A DNA stretch of 64,000 bases from Echinometra lucunter (GCA_029962745.1 CM057171.1:1826135-1890134); one strand, 5' to 3'; shown: positions 31,301-43,752, counted from the first letter of the stretch. Numbers and translations: made by a program. The notes: generated by a model not told the origin, from the letters alone.

Positions 31301-34300
31301 CCCCCCATCCCGATATCAGCAGGAATGGTAATCCTTAAGTAAACAACCACACACTCTCCCAGATAATCCACCTTCCCCCCAAGGAGAAGTGACCTTCATA
31401 CGGCCAGGCAGAGGGAGAGAGAGAGGGAGAGAGAGAGAGAGGTATTATAAACATGTGAGTCCGGAACTGTTTTCTTTCACAATGCAGTGAGGGTGCATTT
31501 GTATCCGTGATGGTTTCATGCCTGAATTTTTTTGCCATTAGACTAAAACAATTTCAATATATAGATTTGACTGTAAGTGTAATATTGAAATTTCGAAATC
31601 ATTTCTCTCTCTGTCTTATTATTCCATCTATATATTTAATTATTTGTATTGTGTTTTACTCTTCTTTTTTGATAGGTGAAACAGTGAATTGCATTATAAG
31701 TTTGATGTCACAAAAATCTTGAATAAGAATAACATTTACATGTTGGAGATAGTGAAGGACTTTGTAATGAGTTTCTACTGCATTTCATATTTCTAATTTC
31801 ATCGAATATAACAGAGTTACGATTTCTTGCTAAACAAATGAAAATAACACAATTATCATTTTGTTGTTGTTGATATAACAATTCTTTAACCTAGTATAGG
31901 CCGATCAAAATAAGGAGCAAACTAATTTCATATCCCATCTTTTTCTTTTCTATTTGTTTTTTTTTTAAATCATATTTAATTTTTCATGCATGTAACCCTT
32001 TTCTTGATAAAAAAGAAGCAATCATGATCTTAAACACTTCTCAAGCATCAGAAAATTTGAATATTTGTGTATGTTTGTATAACAAATACAAAATAAATAG
32101 TGGAGCTGTGACATGCACGAGACTAAATGTATGACAAGAGGCAAGAACCGTTTTGTCAATAAATAAAGTGAAATTCATACATTTGTTATTTTCATTTGAT
32201 ATTGATTAAATGTCTAGTGTTGTGTTTTTTGAATTTTATTCTTCTATTCCAAACATCTCACATTCAAACTGGTGTCTACCTTCTTCCATTCCCCTGCCTC
32301 CCTCTTCCAAGTTCGTACTTTGTACTTTGTCGCCTATCCCTATCATGATGATTTCTGCCATCCTATTAAACTTTAGCAGCACATACTGGTTCCAACCTCA
32401 AAATTGTGAAAAAAAGAAAAAACAACAGCTTCTGTCCTTGCGCTGTTGATGAATGCACGTGTTGTTGAAACTGAACGTCGCACTGCCGATTATTACTCCG
32501 CGGAGGAAAAAAATACTTTGATTGGGGAATATTTAAAAGGCAAAAGTAGTGATATTTCAAGGAAGAAATTGAATTTTAGATTCCGGTCCTAGTTGAAGAA
32601 AACAAGTTTAGACAATTTTAAGCAAAAAATAATGGATGATTAAAATGGAAAAACGTAATATCTATACGCAATGTAATACGGTTTAGCAGTTCCCAAGTAT
32701 CCGCTGAGAGCGATCGAGCACGCTAGCTACTTAGGCGATAGGCGAGCGAGCTCGGCTTATGCGGCGGCGCTTGGTTATTATGCAAGCTCAAAACTTGTCT
32801 GGGAGATTTTTTTTTACTTACTGTTATTTCGGCAATTGTGGGTCATTTTGCATCGTTCAAAATTTTATTTCGATCTTCATCAAATTTTTGAATCGTTTTT
32901 CGACATGCTAATGTCCTAAAACAAATATAATACAAAGTCATTATTTCAAGATTACTTTCAGCCAGGAAGCTCTTAATAGTTTGTTTATCCTATTACGTAA
33001 GGAGGACAGCTGCAATCTCACTCCACGCTGTTCATCGGCCTGTTGCGGTTTCCAGCGCGGTGTTTGTTCGGCTCTTATCAGTAGCTGCAGTCGACCCCAC
33101 CCCAGTTTAAACGAGAAAAACTCAACTTTCCCCAAAAACTGAAAATGGGGTGTCGATACCCCACTTGAGTTCCCATTGACTTACACGCAAGGCCTTATCA
33201 GCAGTCAAATGAACCCCACCCCAGTTTAAACGAGAGAATTGAAGCTCTCCCAAAATCTGAAATTGGGGTTTCAGATTCCCCACCTGACCTCCCATTGACA
33301 TAACACGCAGGGCAATGGGGTTCCTGTGTTATAAGCTGGTGGGGTATTTTTTAAACACAGGATTCACGTAATGTAAATTTGGAATTCATTAGAGAAAGAA
33401 ATTAATTGTGCTTATAGTTGTGGAATCATGAAAATACATGATATTCTTCATGAAAGCAGAAATTAGCAGGCATACTGGAATACCAAGAGTATATAATGCA
33501 TTCAGGGAGCAAAACATATTGTACACTTAACAAATTATTCCCCTCTCTCTCAAACATTTTGGCATGCCTGAATGTGAGAATGGCTATTGCATTCATATAG
33601 AAGAAACAGGTTCTAGCATTGATTATCTCTCATTTTTAAAGCTTTATCCTTCATTGTAACTTTGTTTCAGCATTTCAGTTAGAATCATGGTGCTCTAATT
33701 GGTTCTTATAATAATTTCCCAATACTTAACATGAGTCAAACATTATCCCTATACTGATTATTTTTATTCTGAAACTGTCAATTTGCGACCAAATTTCTCT
33801 GCTTATTGTATTTCTTATGTTGGTATAATATACAGCATATTATGCTGTTTTGTGAATATTATTTCTTAATTTTCACTTTGAATTGTCTTAGTTTAGTATC
33901 AGTAAACACCGATGAGACCAATAATCACAACAAGTTTTAGGGAAATAAAAGTTGGAATTTTTCTCTATCTTTGTTTTTATTTTGCTTCTCTCCCAGGATT
34001 TTTCAGCTGCTGTGATTCAGATTGCTAATTTCCTTGATAAGCCTCTTGGTGAGAAAGCTATTAAAGCTATCAATAACTACTGGGATGACGAACCACTCTA
34101 CAACAGAAAAGGTATGTTCATATTTCGTTTTCCCACAGTGTATCGTTGAGCTGCCAAAGCTTTTAGTATTAGGCCAAGAATTATGCCTTACTAGTATTTG
34201 TATATTGATAGTGTTTTAACCCATTCGTGACAGGAATCATTTAAAGCCTAATTTGATCAGCTTTTATTCTTCAAATTGGCAACACCAACTTTTTTATTTT

Positions 34301-35051
34301 ATTGCTACATTTTTCTTATAAAACGTCATGTATCTGAAATGAATATAAATTGACAGAAAATTATGATGAGAAGTCAAAAAGTTGCCAATTTGCAGGGGAA
34401 AATGGTGATTTTAAACTTTCTATCACATTGCCAATTCAAGGATTTTAATGCTTATTTTCCTTTAAAAAATCTTCAGCATCATACAACGAATATCGACGCA
34501 ACCAAAATGGGCACAGTTTGCGTAGAATTTTTTGCTCTTTCTGCTCATGTATTTGGTATGATTTTTAGGGCTTTGCATCAAAAGTTATTAGGTCAAACCA
34601 CAAAATGTGGACCTCTGTCATGAATGGGTTAAACATGTGCATTTTAAAGATGGTTATTTATTATGCCGAACATGTAAACATGAATAATCCAGCTTGGCTG
34701 TTTTTCATGTGAAAGTATTTGTGTATGTGTATCAGACATGTTTATGCCCAATAAAACTACTATTGAATTGAACTGAAATGAAATGCTTATCTCCCAATTT
34801 TATCTGCCAACCATATGACCAGCTGCCCACCCTTTCTCCCTTCTTGATTTGTTACAAATCTTTTAATATCTCTACTTTATTGTGAATGATAATCATTACA
34901 CGCTTGTGTTTTTATATTTATCTGTTTTTCTTCAGAGGATCGTGTAGGGTTTTGGAGGTACTACTTCACAGTTCATATGAATGAGAAGATAAACAAACTC
35001 TTACCTGATAAACTCAAGGATGCAGACTTGGAGTTTGACTACATGATATAA
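28129..35051 (+). CDS. SULT4A1: SULT4A1-like cytosolic sulfotransferase, central exons missing
   Basis: Visible coding exons: 28129-28306 (from ATG), 33997-34111 and 34936-35051 (to TAA). Exon 1 reads MAQASSPESPSKLELEDDF, then GVRLPPFCRGK and VRPDDVWILSYPRAG; vertebrate SULT4A1 (from memory) has GVRLPPFCRGK and VRPSDVWIVTYPKSG here, with an intron at the same place. The last exon has RVGFWRYYFTVHMNEK, matching RVGLWKDIFTVSMNEK, the 3'-phosphate-binding end of the fold. Cytosolic SULTs transfer sulfate from PAPS. About 150 residues, including the RNPKD PAPS-binding segment, are not found and probably lie in the 500-N gap. The usual PAPS-loop lysine (YPKSG) is arginine here (YPRAG). Confidence 0.82.
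29048..29240 (+). repeat. Polypurine (GAA/GGAA) tract
   Basis: About 190 bases of nearly pure purine ending in A17. Further (GA)n runs lie at 29505-29541 and 29630-29665 in the same intron. Confidence 0.9.
30317..30816. other. Assembly gap, exactly 500 N
   Basis: A round number suggests a placeholder of unknown true size. It falls inside the sulfotransferase gene, where the central exons are expected, and one flank is a multi-copy MITE. Confidence 0.99.
30817..30990. mobile_element. Truncated copy of the 18750 MITE at the gap edge
   Basis: Reverse complement of 18750-18922 with few differences (aaacattggttcacatttct, tattatgctctgaaactttc), ending gttagccaatgcctttaa. The rest runs into the N gap. 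Confidence 0.85.
31027..31208. mobile_element. Short palindromic MITE
   Basis: ttaaggccagttcagatatg at the left pairs with catatctgaacaagccttta at the right; inner gaggggaaaac pairs with attttccccctc. Confidence 0.7.
33088..33330 (+). repeat. 119-bp tandem duplication
   Basis: accccaccccagtttaaacg occurs at 33094 and 33213; both units continue with a wall of similar text to ttcccattgac. Two copies, in an intron of the sulfotransferase gene. Confidence 0.85.
33997..34111 (+). CDS. SULT4A1: SULT4A1-like penultimate exon
   Basis: Acceptor ctcccag, donor gtatgt; 38 codons plus one base. Reads DFSAAVIQIANFLDKPLGEK and ends PLYNRKG. It corresponds to the helix after KYEDM that precedes the RKG...G.W motif of sulfotransferases. 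Confidence 0.78.
34216..34632. mobile_element. TTAACCCATTCGTGACA family MITE, copy 4 (reverse)
   Basis: ttaacccattcgtgacagga to gtcatgaatgggttaa; nearly identical to copy 3 and of the same length. It lies in the last intron of the sulfotransferase gene. Confidence 0.88.
34936..35051 (+). CDS. SULT4A1: SULT4A1-like terminal coding exon
   Basis: Acceptor tttcttcag. Completes a codon, then DRVGFWRYYFTVHMNEKINK through LEFDYMI and TAA. A polyadenylation signal aataaa lies at 35531-35536, about 480 bases downstream. Confidence 0.82.
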
Positions 35052-35787
35052 CAAGCGCCCTCTATCCATCAGACACCCCACTCTCATGAGATTTCCTGAT
35101 TAACAATAAGTTTATCTCCTCTCCATGTTGAGATCATATTTGTTATATCTGCAATGATCCCAGAAGCTCTTAAAATATGGAGTAGGCTATTCATTATTCC
35201 AGAAAAGGAGCTTTCCATACTTAGCTGCCATGTTGTCATGGCAAATCATATACATGTATTTTTTTTTTGGGGGGGGGCAAAAATTAAAGAGAGAGAAGAA
35301 AGAAAGAAAACTTTTCTGCTGAATTGGCATGTTCGCTTGATATGTGGTTGATTATTGATTTTCTTGTCTTTCTGGTTTGTGCAATTAATTATATGCAAAT
35401 ATTTTATATGTCATTATCCAAGGGAGAGCATGTTGAAGCTTTTACCAGGTTTACAAGCCTAATGTACATTTCTTAACACTGCAAAAGGTTTGGTTGCAAT
35501 CACTTCACATTTACAGCACTTCTGTTATACAATAAATCTATATTGTTTTCGTATCTTGTACAAATTCATGGCATTGCGTAATTTTGCAGCAAGCTCTTGC
35601 ATGTTTATATCTATGTGACAATTTATTGTGTAAATTATCTTTCTGCAGAATCAAGCTTATCTTTCATCACACTAGTTTTATGTAATTGTGATATCATTGC
35701 ATATTGCTAAATATCATGAGAATTCAAGCAAATTTGATTTTCACATAACCTTACTCCATTGGCTACAGAAAACAAGTGGCCCATGTC
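35052..35787 (+). other. Sulfotransferase 3' UTR and flank
   Basis: AT-rich, no coding sequence seen; aataaa at 35531 is the best end-processing signal. A short g-run at 35269-35277. Confidence 0.5.
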
Positions 35788-37516
35788 TTAAAATGGGTAC
35801 CCAATGCTGAAACAATGTTCCTTCATTTAAATGAGCATGATTTTATTAGCAGAAAATCATCTGCCTAAAGTTTCAAAAAAGTTGTGTTGTCAAGAAAAAC
35901 CCCAAATATGGTAAGATTTCAGCCTATTTTTGGCCCCTCATCTGTGTCCCATTTTCAATTGGGTACCCACAATGATGTCATTGTGGCTATCTTGTCGCGC
36001 AATTCTAGCAAAATGCGCGCAAGGTATAATACATATTGTCTAGCGCCCGCTCCACAACTGCAATGCACGAAGCTGGGTAACCACATCTACGTCATACCTC
36101 ATACTCAAATTTTTAGGTCAACCCTAATCACAAATAATTTGCCAAAATGCATTGATTTCGACTGAAAACCATTATATTTTTAATGTTATTCTTCTTAGAA
36201 TTCTATTCTTGATCATATATCAAAATTTGTTTACCATTGTGTAATCACTTTAACCCGTAGAACACTATACCCTGAGATAACTTGGCTAGGGTCTATGGAG
36301 ATTGCTTGTTATACTGAAATCAAATCAAATTCAGTGGGTTTAGCAATACAGAATGAGCACAGTCAGGATTTAACAGGTTCAGTATGACAGAATACAAATA
36401 CATGTATTCGTCTCTTGGTAGGGTAATTTGTTTATCACAAAAATGCTTTTTAGATGTATATCTGTCATTAGAATATCTCTGTTTTTACAAGATAAATCTA
36501 TTCAAATTACTTCTTGATCCTCATATGCAGACATTGTTGCGACATAAAGTCTGACCTTGCTTATGGTCTTCATTTATCCGGACTCCTTTATTAACCGACC
36601 GCGTCTCCCGGCCAGCTTCCCTCTTTCATTCCTCATCCAGTTCACCTAAAAGCCTTGGAGTCGGAAACATCGTGGGCAATTTTTTGTTTTATTTTAAAGT
36701 GAAACAATGGGTCCCCATTAACCCTGTTCATATCATATCATAAAAACAGAAAGATATTATTGATCATTTACAATCATCCACAACACCAAGGAAATAGATA
36801 TTTTACACCAAATGGACCGCTCTACCCTATAAATGTTCATAGAAAAGGTGTCCCACTACATTACTCTCATATCCGGCCATTTCACTTATACAGATGGGGG
36901 CCAGTCCTGACAAGGCTGGATAAGCAAGGTCGGATTGCGCTATATTGACGAATCGTTAAAGTATTGACGACTGGTATACAATGTGCAGTCAAGCCATAGG
37001 CCTGTACCTACATGGGTTATTAGTCTTAAAGTGATTACACAATGGTAAAAAATATTTTGATATATGATCAAGAATAGAATTCTAAGAAGCATTACATTAA
37101 AAATATGATGATTTTCAATCGAAATCAATGCATTTTGGCTAATTTTGTTGTAAAAAGTCAAGAGCTGACTAAAAAAAATTTGAGGATTAGGTATGACGTA
37201 AAAGTGGGTACCCAGCTTCGCGCATTGCAGTTGTGCTGCGCGCTAGACTGTACAATATGTATTATACCTTGCGCGCATTTTGCTATAAGTGCGCGACAAG
37301 GTACCCACTTTGACATCATTTTGACGTAAAAGTGGGTACCCAGTTGAAACTGGGTCACAGCTGAGGGGTCAAAAATATCCTGAAATCTTACCACATTTGG
37401 GGGTTTCCCTTGGCAACACGACTTTTAAAAAAACTTTAGGCAGATGATTTTCTGCTAACAAAATCATGCTCTTTCAAATGAGCTAACATTGTTTCAGCAT
37501 TAGGTACCCCCTTTAA
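35788..37516. mobile_element. Large foldback element with ~470-bp arms, TTAA ends
   Basis: 35788-36252 is the inverted complement of about 37027-37516 over its whole length (shared: tcatctgcctaaagttt, caaaatgcgcgcaaggtata, atgcattgatttcga, tagaattctattcttgatca). The ends read ttaaaatgggtacc and ggtaccccctttaa. The ~775-bp centre has no transposase-like frame, so it is non-autonomous. Arms have diverged by point changes and small indels. Confidence 0.9.
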
Positions 37517-39560
37517 ATTCCCTAACTGGAGTGCTACATAAAATGATAATAATAATGTACGGTTTTTGCATAGCGCATAACACATTACATCTGTATGTCC
37601 CTACGCACTTTAAGAAAAAGAAAATAGAAAGAATTAAGATAGGTTACCGAGCTTACTTCGTTGAACTAAGGTACATTTTGAATAAGTGCGTTTTCAGGGC
37701 AGATTTAAACTTATCTATTGTGTCTGTGTTTCTTAGAGAATTTGGGAGGATATTCCATAAAACAATCAGAATTTTTATCATGTATAGGCATTCATTTCTT
37801 TGATGGAAGCTAATAATGAAAGATGAGCTTGGATGAATAAGACAAATGAAATTATAATTACATGTATATTATGTATGTCTTAAAGCATTATCCTGTAATA
37901 TATTGCTCTGTGATGTAGTACAAATGTGTATATATTTGCCTGATATACTCCATTCCAGTGTTATGTATTGAATTTCAACCTGTTGATGTATAAAAAAAGA
38001 AACATATATATGTATATATAATATCTTTATTATTGTGCAATAAGTGTTGATGCAAGCATGTAAATTGGCCGTCTATGCATTTAATTTGATGTTTCATAAA
38101 TTTTAGAAAAATTAAGTACATTATGTTATAACAAACTTGTGAACTTGATTTTAGAGGTATCAAATTGATGAAATATGTTTGTATTGCTCCCTAGTTTTGG
38201 CTTTGGGGTCCATTTTTGTCCATGCTTGTCAGATTATTGATACCTGTATCTAAACAGTGCAATTTACTGTAGGGTTACACTGTTTGAATGCTTAGTTTTC
38301 AGTTCTGTTATCTACAAGGGAATGTTCCTAGTTCATTTAGAGAGAAAAAAAGTTGGAATTCCACACTGTTACTTCAGAATATTGTTCACAGAAAATGCTT
38401 CCAGAAGTTCCAGATAACATGTTGGCAATGTGAATAGGTATTTTTCAAAACATTGATAATGATCAAGATATAATCATATTGGTCTGAACAATTATACTTA
38501 CTATTGAATGCAACTTGCAGTTATTTGTGCTTTTGGTTGTGTTATTCTTGTAAATTTTGATCATAGAAAGTAGTTGAATTATTTCTCGTAGTTATTTCTT
38601 TTGACAAAAGCACATTCAAATTAATTTTAGGAGCTCTAAAGATTAGTATAGTAATACCAGGTTTCAGTCACCTCATATATTGCTGAATCTGCTTCACAAG
38701 ACACCTTGTGTACTTTCCTCACATAGCTTTGAATATTAATTTATGCATATTATTAGGATTTCTTCTATGCTAATCTTACACATTGTTGGTTGCTTCTGTC
38801 CAGCGATGGAGTCAAGGTTGGCAGTTCCAAGTCACAAGGCCGCTGGATAGAACTTTCTCCCGTAGACTTTGTACATGTGACTCGGACTGAGGCCAAGGCC
38901 GGCAAAATGTTGCCTCAAGGACAGCTTCGACTCCATCCCTGTAGCTGTCAACAATTTAATTTTCTTCACCAAAAGAATCCATTGATGAAATGACCCAAAT
39001 AGCTTTCATATTGTCAGCACTTTTTCATTTGTAGAACATCAGAAATGACTATTGAAAAAGTTTTTAAATTTTTCATTTACAAAAAAGATTAAGTTCAAGT
39101 TGGTTACTCTACAAATTAATCATCTCTATGGACATTTGATATGTTCTCTTTGAAATCCAAAGATTTTGGGATATCATTTCTTATGTATGTTTAACATTGA
39201 AATAACAATGAAATATTTATGTTTTGCACCATTTTGTTTATAAAATAGAATTGTTTTATTTACAGAGAACAGTTTATATACCTTTGCTATTTTTATTTAC
39301 TAATACGAAACAGATTATATTTCTGTTGTGTCTTCATGAAGGAATAAAGCTGTACCAGATGGAAGTGAAATTATGTGAAAATTATGTGAAATTGTGAAAA
39401 TGTTGAATCAACAAAATAAACGAGCCATGTGGCAAAACCAAATAGATTTACTGTTAAATAATCTTTTTTTATTGATAGTCTTACCAAAGGCTTCTCCAAC
39501 AAAGTGAAATATACACTTGCTACTACAGAACCTCATAATAAAGAACACTGTAATTTTATA
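37517..39560. other. Intergenic AT-rich stretch
   Basis: A possible dispersed-repeat fragment at 37545-37800 (gcgttttcagggcagattta, attccataaaac). A small GC-richer open frame at 38790-38993 has an acceptor-like cttctgtccag before it but no recognised domain. Otherwise no feature seen. Confidence 0.4.
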
Positions 39561-39800
39561 TTCGAGCCCGGTGTCATTGACCTTTGACCTACATACCCAA
39601 AAATGTCATCAGATTGTCCATCTATGGTGACACATATCAGGACCAAGTTTGAAGTTCATACCTCAAACCATGGAGTTACGTTCAAACGGTTTGTGTGATT
39701 TCGCTTTGACGAAAATATGGGACAGACAGGCGGACAACCCGAAAAGATGACTCCGGGTCTCGGCACCACCTTTGGTGGGTGAAGGCATAAAAAGTCAAAG
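39560..39800 (+). repeat. Dispersed repeat carrying a DR1-like motif
   Basis: Contains tgacctttgacct (39578-39590), caccatttgg-type tail text (ggacagacaggcggacaacc, ggcaccacctttggtggg) and ends ggcataaaaag. This sentence-like order is familiar from multi-copy repeats of marine invertebrates; only one copy lies in the window. Confidence 0.55.
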
Positions 39801-41166
39801 ATCATTACTTGGCTGTAAAAGTAATAAAGGCAGTTTGAATATTAGAGGTAGGCTCCCTTGATACATGGAAATGCCCACATGTATACAACTGAAATTAAAA
39901 AATGATGACAAAGTAGGAATGGCTTAACCTAATGGATATCTTTTGGTAAATATTCTCTAGAGACCCGGGCCAAAGGTATCCTGGGTATCTATATATCTAG
40001 GCCCCTAAAGCTCCGCCATTTTGTCCAGATTCATTAGAAGGCCGACCTAAGCACCATCAATATTCATGATCAAAAATGAACAATTCATTTTGTAAGATGC
40101 TTCCAACTAGAAGCATTTGTTTGTACGCATCATGAAACATTACACGCATCAGCTTACCGCATGCGCAGTTAATGCACAATAAATGCGCAACAAATGCTCA
40201 TTAAATCAAGTGTTACAATAAAACTGATACGCGCAAATGATATGAATAATGCAACAGTCTTATTGATCTCATGGCGATAACGGGTGCTTATCGGCCCCTT
40301 CAAATGATCCGAAAAAGGCGGGGCCTAATGCCATTCGCGTAGTGATAACTTATTATATGTCTATGTATATATCCCAACTGTAAAATACATGCACAATAAA
40401 TTATCACTCGTAATATGGGACTATCATTCTCAAGAATCTGTGGAAATGAAGTAAAAAATAAACAATCAGCCTAAGGATTTAGGTAAGTACAGCACTACAC
40501 ATACATCTACAAAATATGAATTATTGCACTTTATAGCTGTACAAATAATTTCAAAGATTTCATCTGCATGTAGTTGTACATCTAGATACATAAAGGTGAA
40601 TATATAGCTTTTATGACTTTGATAATAAATAAAAATAAAAAAATGATTGGATAAGTATTGCAAAAGTGTTTATTAAAATGAGAACTGTACTGCTATGTTT
40701 TCAGAATTATGGTTTTTATAGGACAAGAGGGTTAATACTTGCCACTCCATCAAAAGGTGACCTAAATCTACCTGGATTAAAGATATTAAAGTTATTTAAG
40801 TTATTAATGATGGCTATGATTGACATACATGTATGCATGTAACAAACAAGAAAACAACCTATGTGCAATTCAGTTTTATTTTTCTACCCGATGCTATCAC
40901 TGACACAACTGGCCAATAAAAACTCCAAAAATTACATCACGAAGTGAAGCTTGCACATTTATCAAGAGAATGAAAAAGCTCAAATTTGGTAAAACTCAAA
41001 TTATCAAAGAGAATGAGCAAGTGCAAATTTGGTAAAACAACCTATTCATATGATCAATCATATTGCTGATGTTATGTTATGTATCATTTGAAAGGATCAC
41101 TAAAGCACACACACAAAAAAAAACTTTTGCAGGAGCTTCACATTTTCTTGCCTGAAATGTTAATAA
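39801..41166. other. Intergenic stretch before the CARF-like gene end
   Basis: No coding sequence seen. tttatt at 40875-40880 (aataaa on the minus strand) is a plausible polyadenylation signal about 290 bases past the minus-strand stop at 41167. Weak inverted text taggcccctaaagctccgcc / ggcggggccta at about 39998 and 40316 may mark a small element. Confidence 0.4.
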
Positions 41167-42347
41167 TCATTTTGTTACATCTGATTTCATGTCTGATGTC
41201 TGAATCTGCATCAGTTGTGTTGAGTCCACTGTCAATATTTGTATGATTTGATCTGAGAAGACATTTTGCTTCGGTTCATTTGGTTTCTTCTCTTCGCATT
41301 GAAGTTCCTTCTCAAATGTCTTCCTAAAAGTTTTTATACTGTTTAACGTTCTTGCTAACACTTCCACCTGACTACATGATTCCACATTCTTGATGAAGTG
41401 CTGAAACTCCATGAAGCATTCTCCTTTCAAGTTTGACAGCTGCTTTTCATAGCTTTTGCGGTTTTTCAGTTCTGTGCGCTTTTTCCACTTTCCTCCCCCA
41501 GTGTCATCTTCACTTTCTGGCGATTCATAGATGAAACCATTATAATTGTGTTTTTGAGCGATATCCTCAACATCCCTGATCATTTCTAGGAATTTTGATG
41601 ACTCTAGCGTGTTACTTTTCATGAGATCAAGCATCTGTTTACGATACCACCAAACCTGCCTGCTGCCACAGATATCTCGACGATTCTTCCAACTCATCCC
41701 TTCTTTCTTGAGCACATGTTCAGCAAAGTGCACCACATGTTTCTGTATACTGTGAGTGTTCGTCAGTCCCATCTGCACAAGTTGGCAAATACGACCAATC
41801 AACCTCTTGTCCAGTGGTCTGTCGCGGAGTCGTGATGTGCGAACAAGCTCGTGGTTAGTATGATCGCTTGCTTTCGGTAGCATGACATAGACCCTCCACT
41901 CCACGGCCACATCTTTACCACGACCCTCCTTCCAAACCTTAGACAATGTCTGTGATGCTACTAATCTATGATGCTCTGTATCACATTTCAACTTATGCTC
42001 CGGAAACCTTGCCACCACACGGAAGGCAATACGAGCCGCACATCCAACTTTCTTGCTCTCCTTGCGCTTATCAGGATTTTTCAAAGGGCGATCCTTTGGG
42101 GGCTCCTTTCGCTTGCTTCCTAAGTGACAGTAGTACATGGCTTTTCCTCCATGATAGTAAGGCACACAATCAAAGGGAACCTTCTGTCCACAGATAGTGA
42201 GAGGAGTGTAGCGGAATGGACGTCCTTTGGAAGCATCTATCTCAAAGTTTGTCTTGTCACAGCGCTTGATACCAACATATTGGGATTCTGTGCACATTTC
42301 ATAGACGTGAAGTAACTCTTCTGCCTCTTCTAGTGTATGGACATAGC
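41167..42347 (-). CDS. CARF-like exon 2 with the conserved domain
   Basis: Starts after gttacag with YVHTLEEAEELLHVYEMCTE. Conserved Cys at about residues 397 and 426, a basic stretch (SKRKEPPKDRPLKNPDKRKE), and a Lys/Glu-rich C-terminal helical region. Stop TGA at 41169-41167. Confidence 0.8.
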
Positions 42348-43752
42348 CTGTAACATAATCAAACAAGATTACAGGTCACTGTAGACTGACATGTACATTC
42401 AGTCCTACATCTTTTACAAACAAGTGTCATGTATGCACACAGAATTTACTAATTTACTAATTTGCTGCGACCAAATGAACTCATGCAATTTTCAAAATCA
42501 TTGATGCTTTTAACTCCTGACTCCTTGAAAACTTTATCCCTTTTCAGGTCTTGCCTATCTCTTTAATTATCAAGTTTACAATAGGCAAACCCTAAAAGGA
42601 AAAAAAAAGGTAAAGTATTTGTGGAATAATCTGTAATTTCAACCTGGTTTAGTACATTCTGCTATTTTGTTCAAAATTTTGCTGAATTTGGAAGAATAAA
42701 TGAAATAACATGCACAGAGCTAGCGTCACGTACCTATTCAGTGCCCAAAAGAGAATTTCTGTAGTCCAATTACAAAACTTACCAAAATATGGAGAGAATT
42801 TCTCTTTGAAGAGTCGAGACCATTCATCTGTGAAGGATTCGTCGTATTCACCACTGGCATCAAGCACTGGAGATTGAGTTGCTTCTTTTAAGCTTTCTTC
42901 CCAACAAGTCTCAAAGTCTGTCGCTCCTGCATCAACCTGATTAGGAAGATCTTGAGAATGTTCCCTGATGACTGGGGTGGCAACATCAAGGAGATTCTGA
43001 GGATTAGCTGCAGGGAGCACTAAAGAGTCCAGCTGAGATGATGTCACTGCTTCCTGGTTTGACACTCCATCTATCACGGATGGAACCAGTGGCAGGTCAG
43101 TCAGTGAAGGAATGGTTTGTAAGCTTGAAGTTGCTTGTGATATCATGGTGGTTAGTTGCGGGGTTGTGCAGGTGAGTAAGTCTGATGAGGATGTGACTGT
43201 TGAGCTTGGTGATGTCATGGTGAGATGAGAGGTTGTCAAAGTAACCTGAGAAGATGAAGCCATGGGTAGGAGCTGTGTTGATGATACAAGCATGAACTGT
43301 GCAGGATTAAGAGTAGTCAACTGGGGTGAGCTGACCGTTGGAGGTTGGGTAGTTTCTGAGGATGTCATCAAAGGGGCATTTGATGCTGTCATGGATGAGT
43401 CCTGAGAAGTCATCACTAAGGCTGAATGTAAAGGCTGGAGAGATGTCAAATTCTGAAACTGTGGCATGTAACATCTGAATAGTATGGTGTCTTCACAGAG
43501 CTCTGAATGAGCTGGTCCTGTCAATGACTGTGAATGAGACATGACATCTGAGGTCATGCTGTCAGAATTCATGGCTTGGCTTACACTGACAGCAGGAATG
43601 AACTGTGATACCATACCAGAGAGACCTTCTCCTGGTGAGGGTTGAGTTGACGTAAGCATTTGGAGGGTTGAATATACACTGCTTGAATCCTGACTGCTAT
43701 GGAATGGGGAGATATCTGAATTCATTGGGTCATCATCTCCTTGGGATTCCAT
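41167..43752 (-). CDS. CARF-domain (ALS2CR8-like) transcription factor candidate, 716 aa
   Basis: Two coding exons: 43752-42783 and 42347-41167, joined G|GC in frame with donor gtaagt and acceptor gttacag. The ATG at 43752 starts MESQGDDDPMNSDISPFHSS; the frame stays open farther upstream only without another ATG. Residues 1-323 are Ser/Thr/Gln-rich with repeated TSSQ/LTT text and look disordered and activation-like. Residues ~360-540 resemble vertebrate CARF (from memory): VPFDCVPYYHGGKAMYYC against [20 protein letters not shown], CAARI...ARFPEH against CPARI...KFPEY, and RPLDKRLIGRICQLVQMG against RLHPQVAHKIQELVSQG. CARF is a calcium-responsive DNA-binding factor; which CARF-like paralogue this is cannot be told. 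Confidence 0.78.
42783..43752 (-). CDS. CARF-like exon 1, Ser/Thr/Gln-rich
   Basis: 970 bases from the ATG; low-complexity stretches such as SSSQVTLTTSHLTMTSPSS near the middle and an acidic Glu/Asp-rich end (TDFETCWEESLKEATQSP). The donor after SPYF is ggtaagt on the minus strand. Confidence 0.75.

Noticed and set aside
38790..38993. A 67-codon frame preceded by an acceptor-like sequence
   Set aside because: GC content is above the surroundings, but there is no recognised motif, no donor and no partner exon nearby; kept only as a note.
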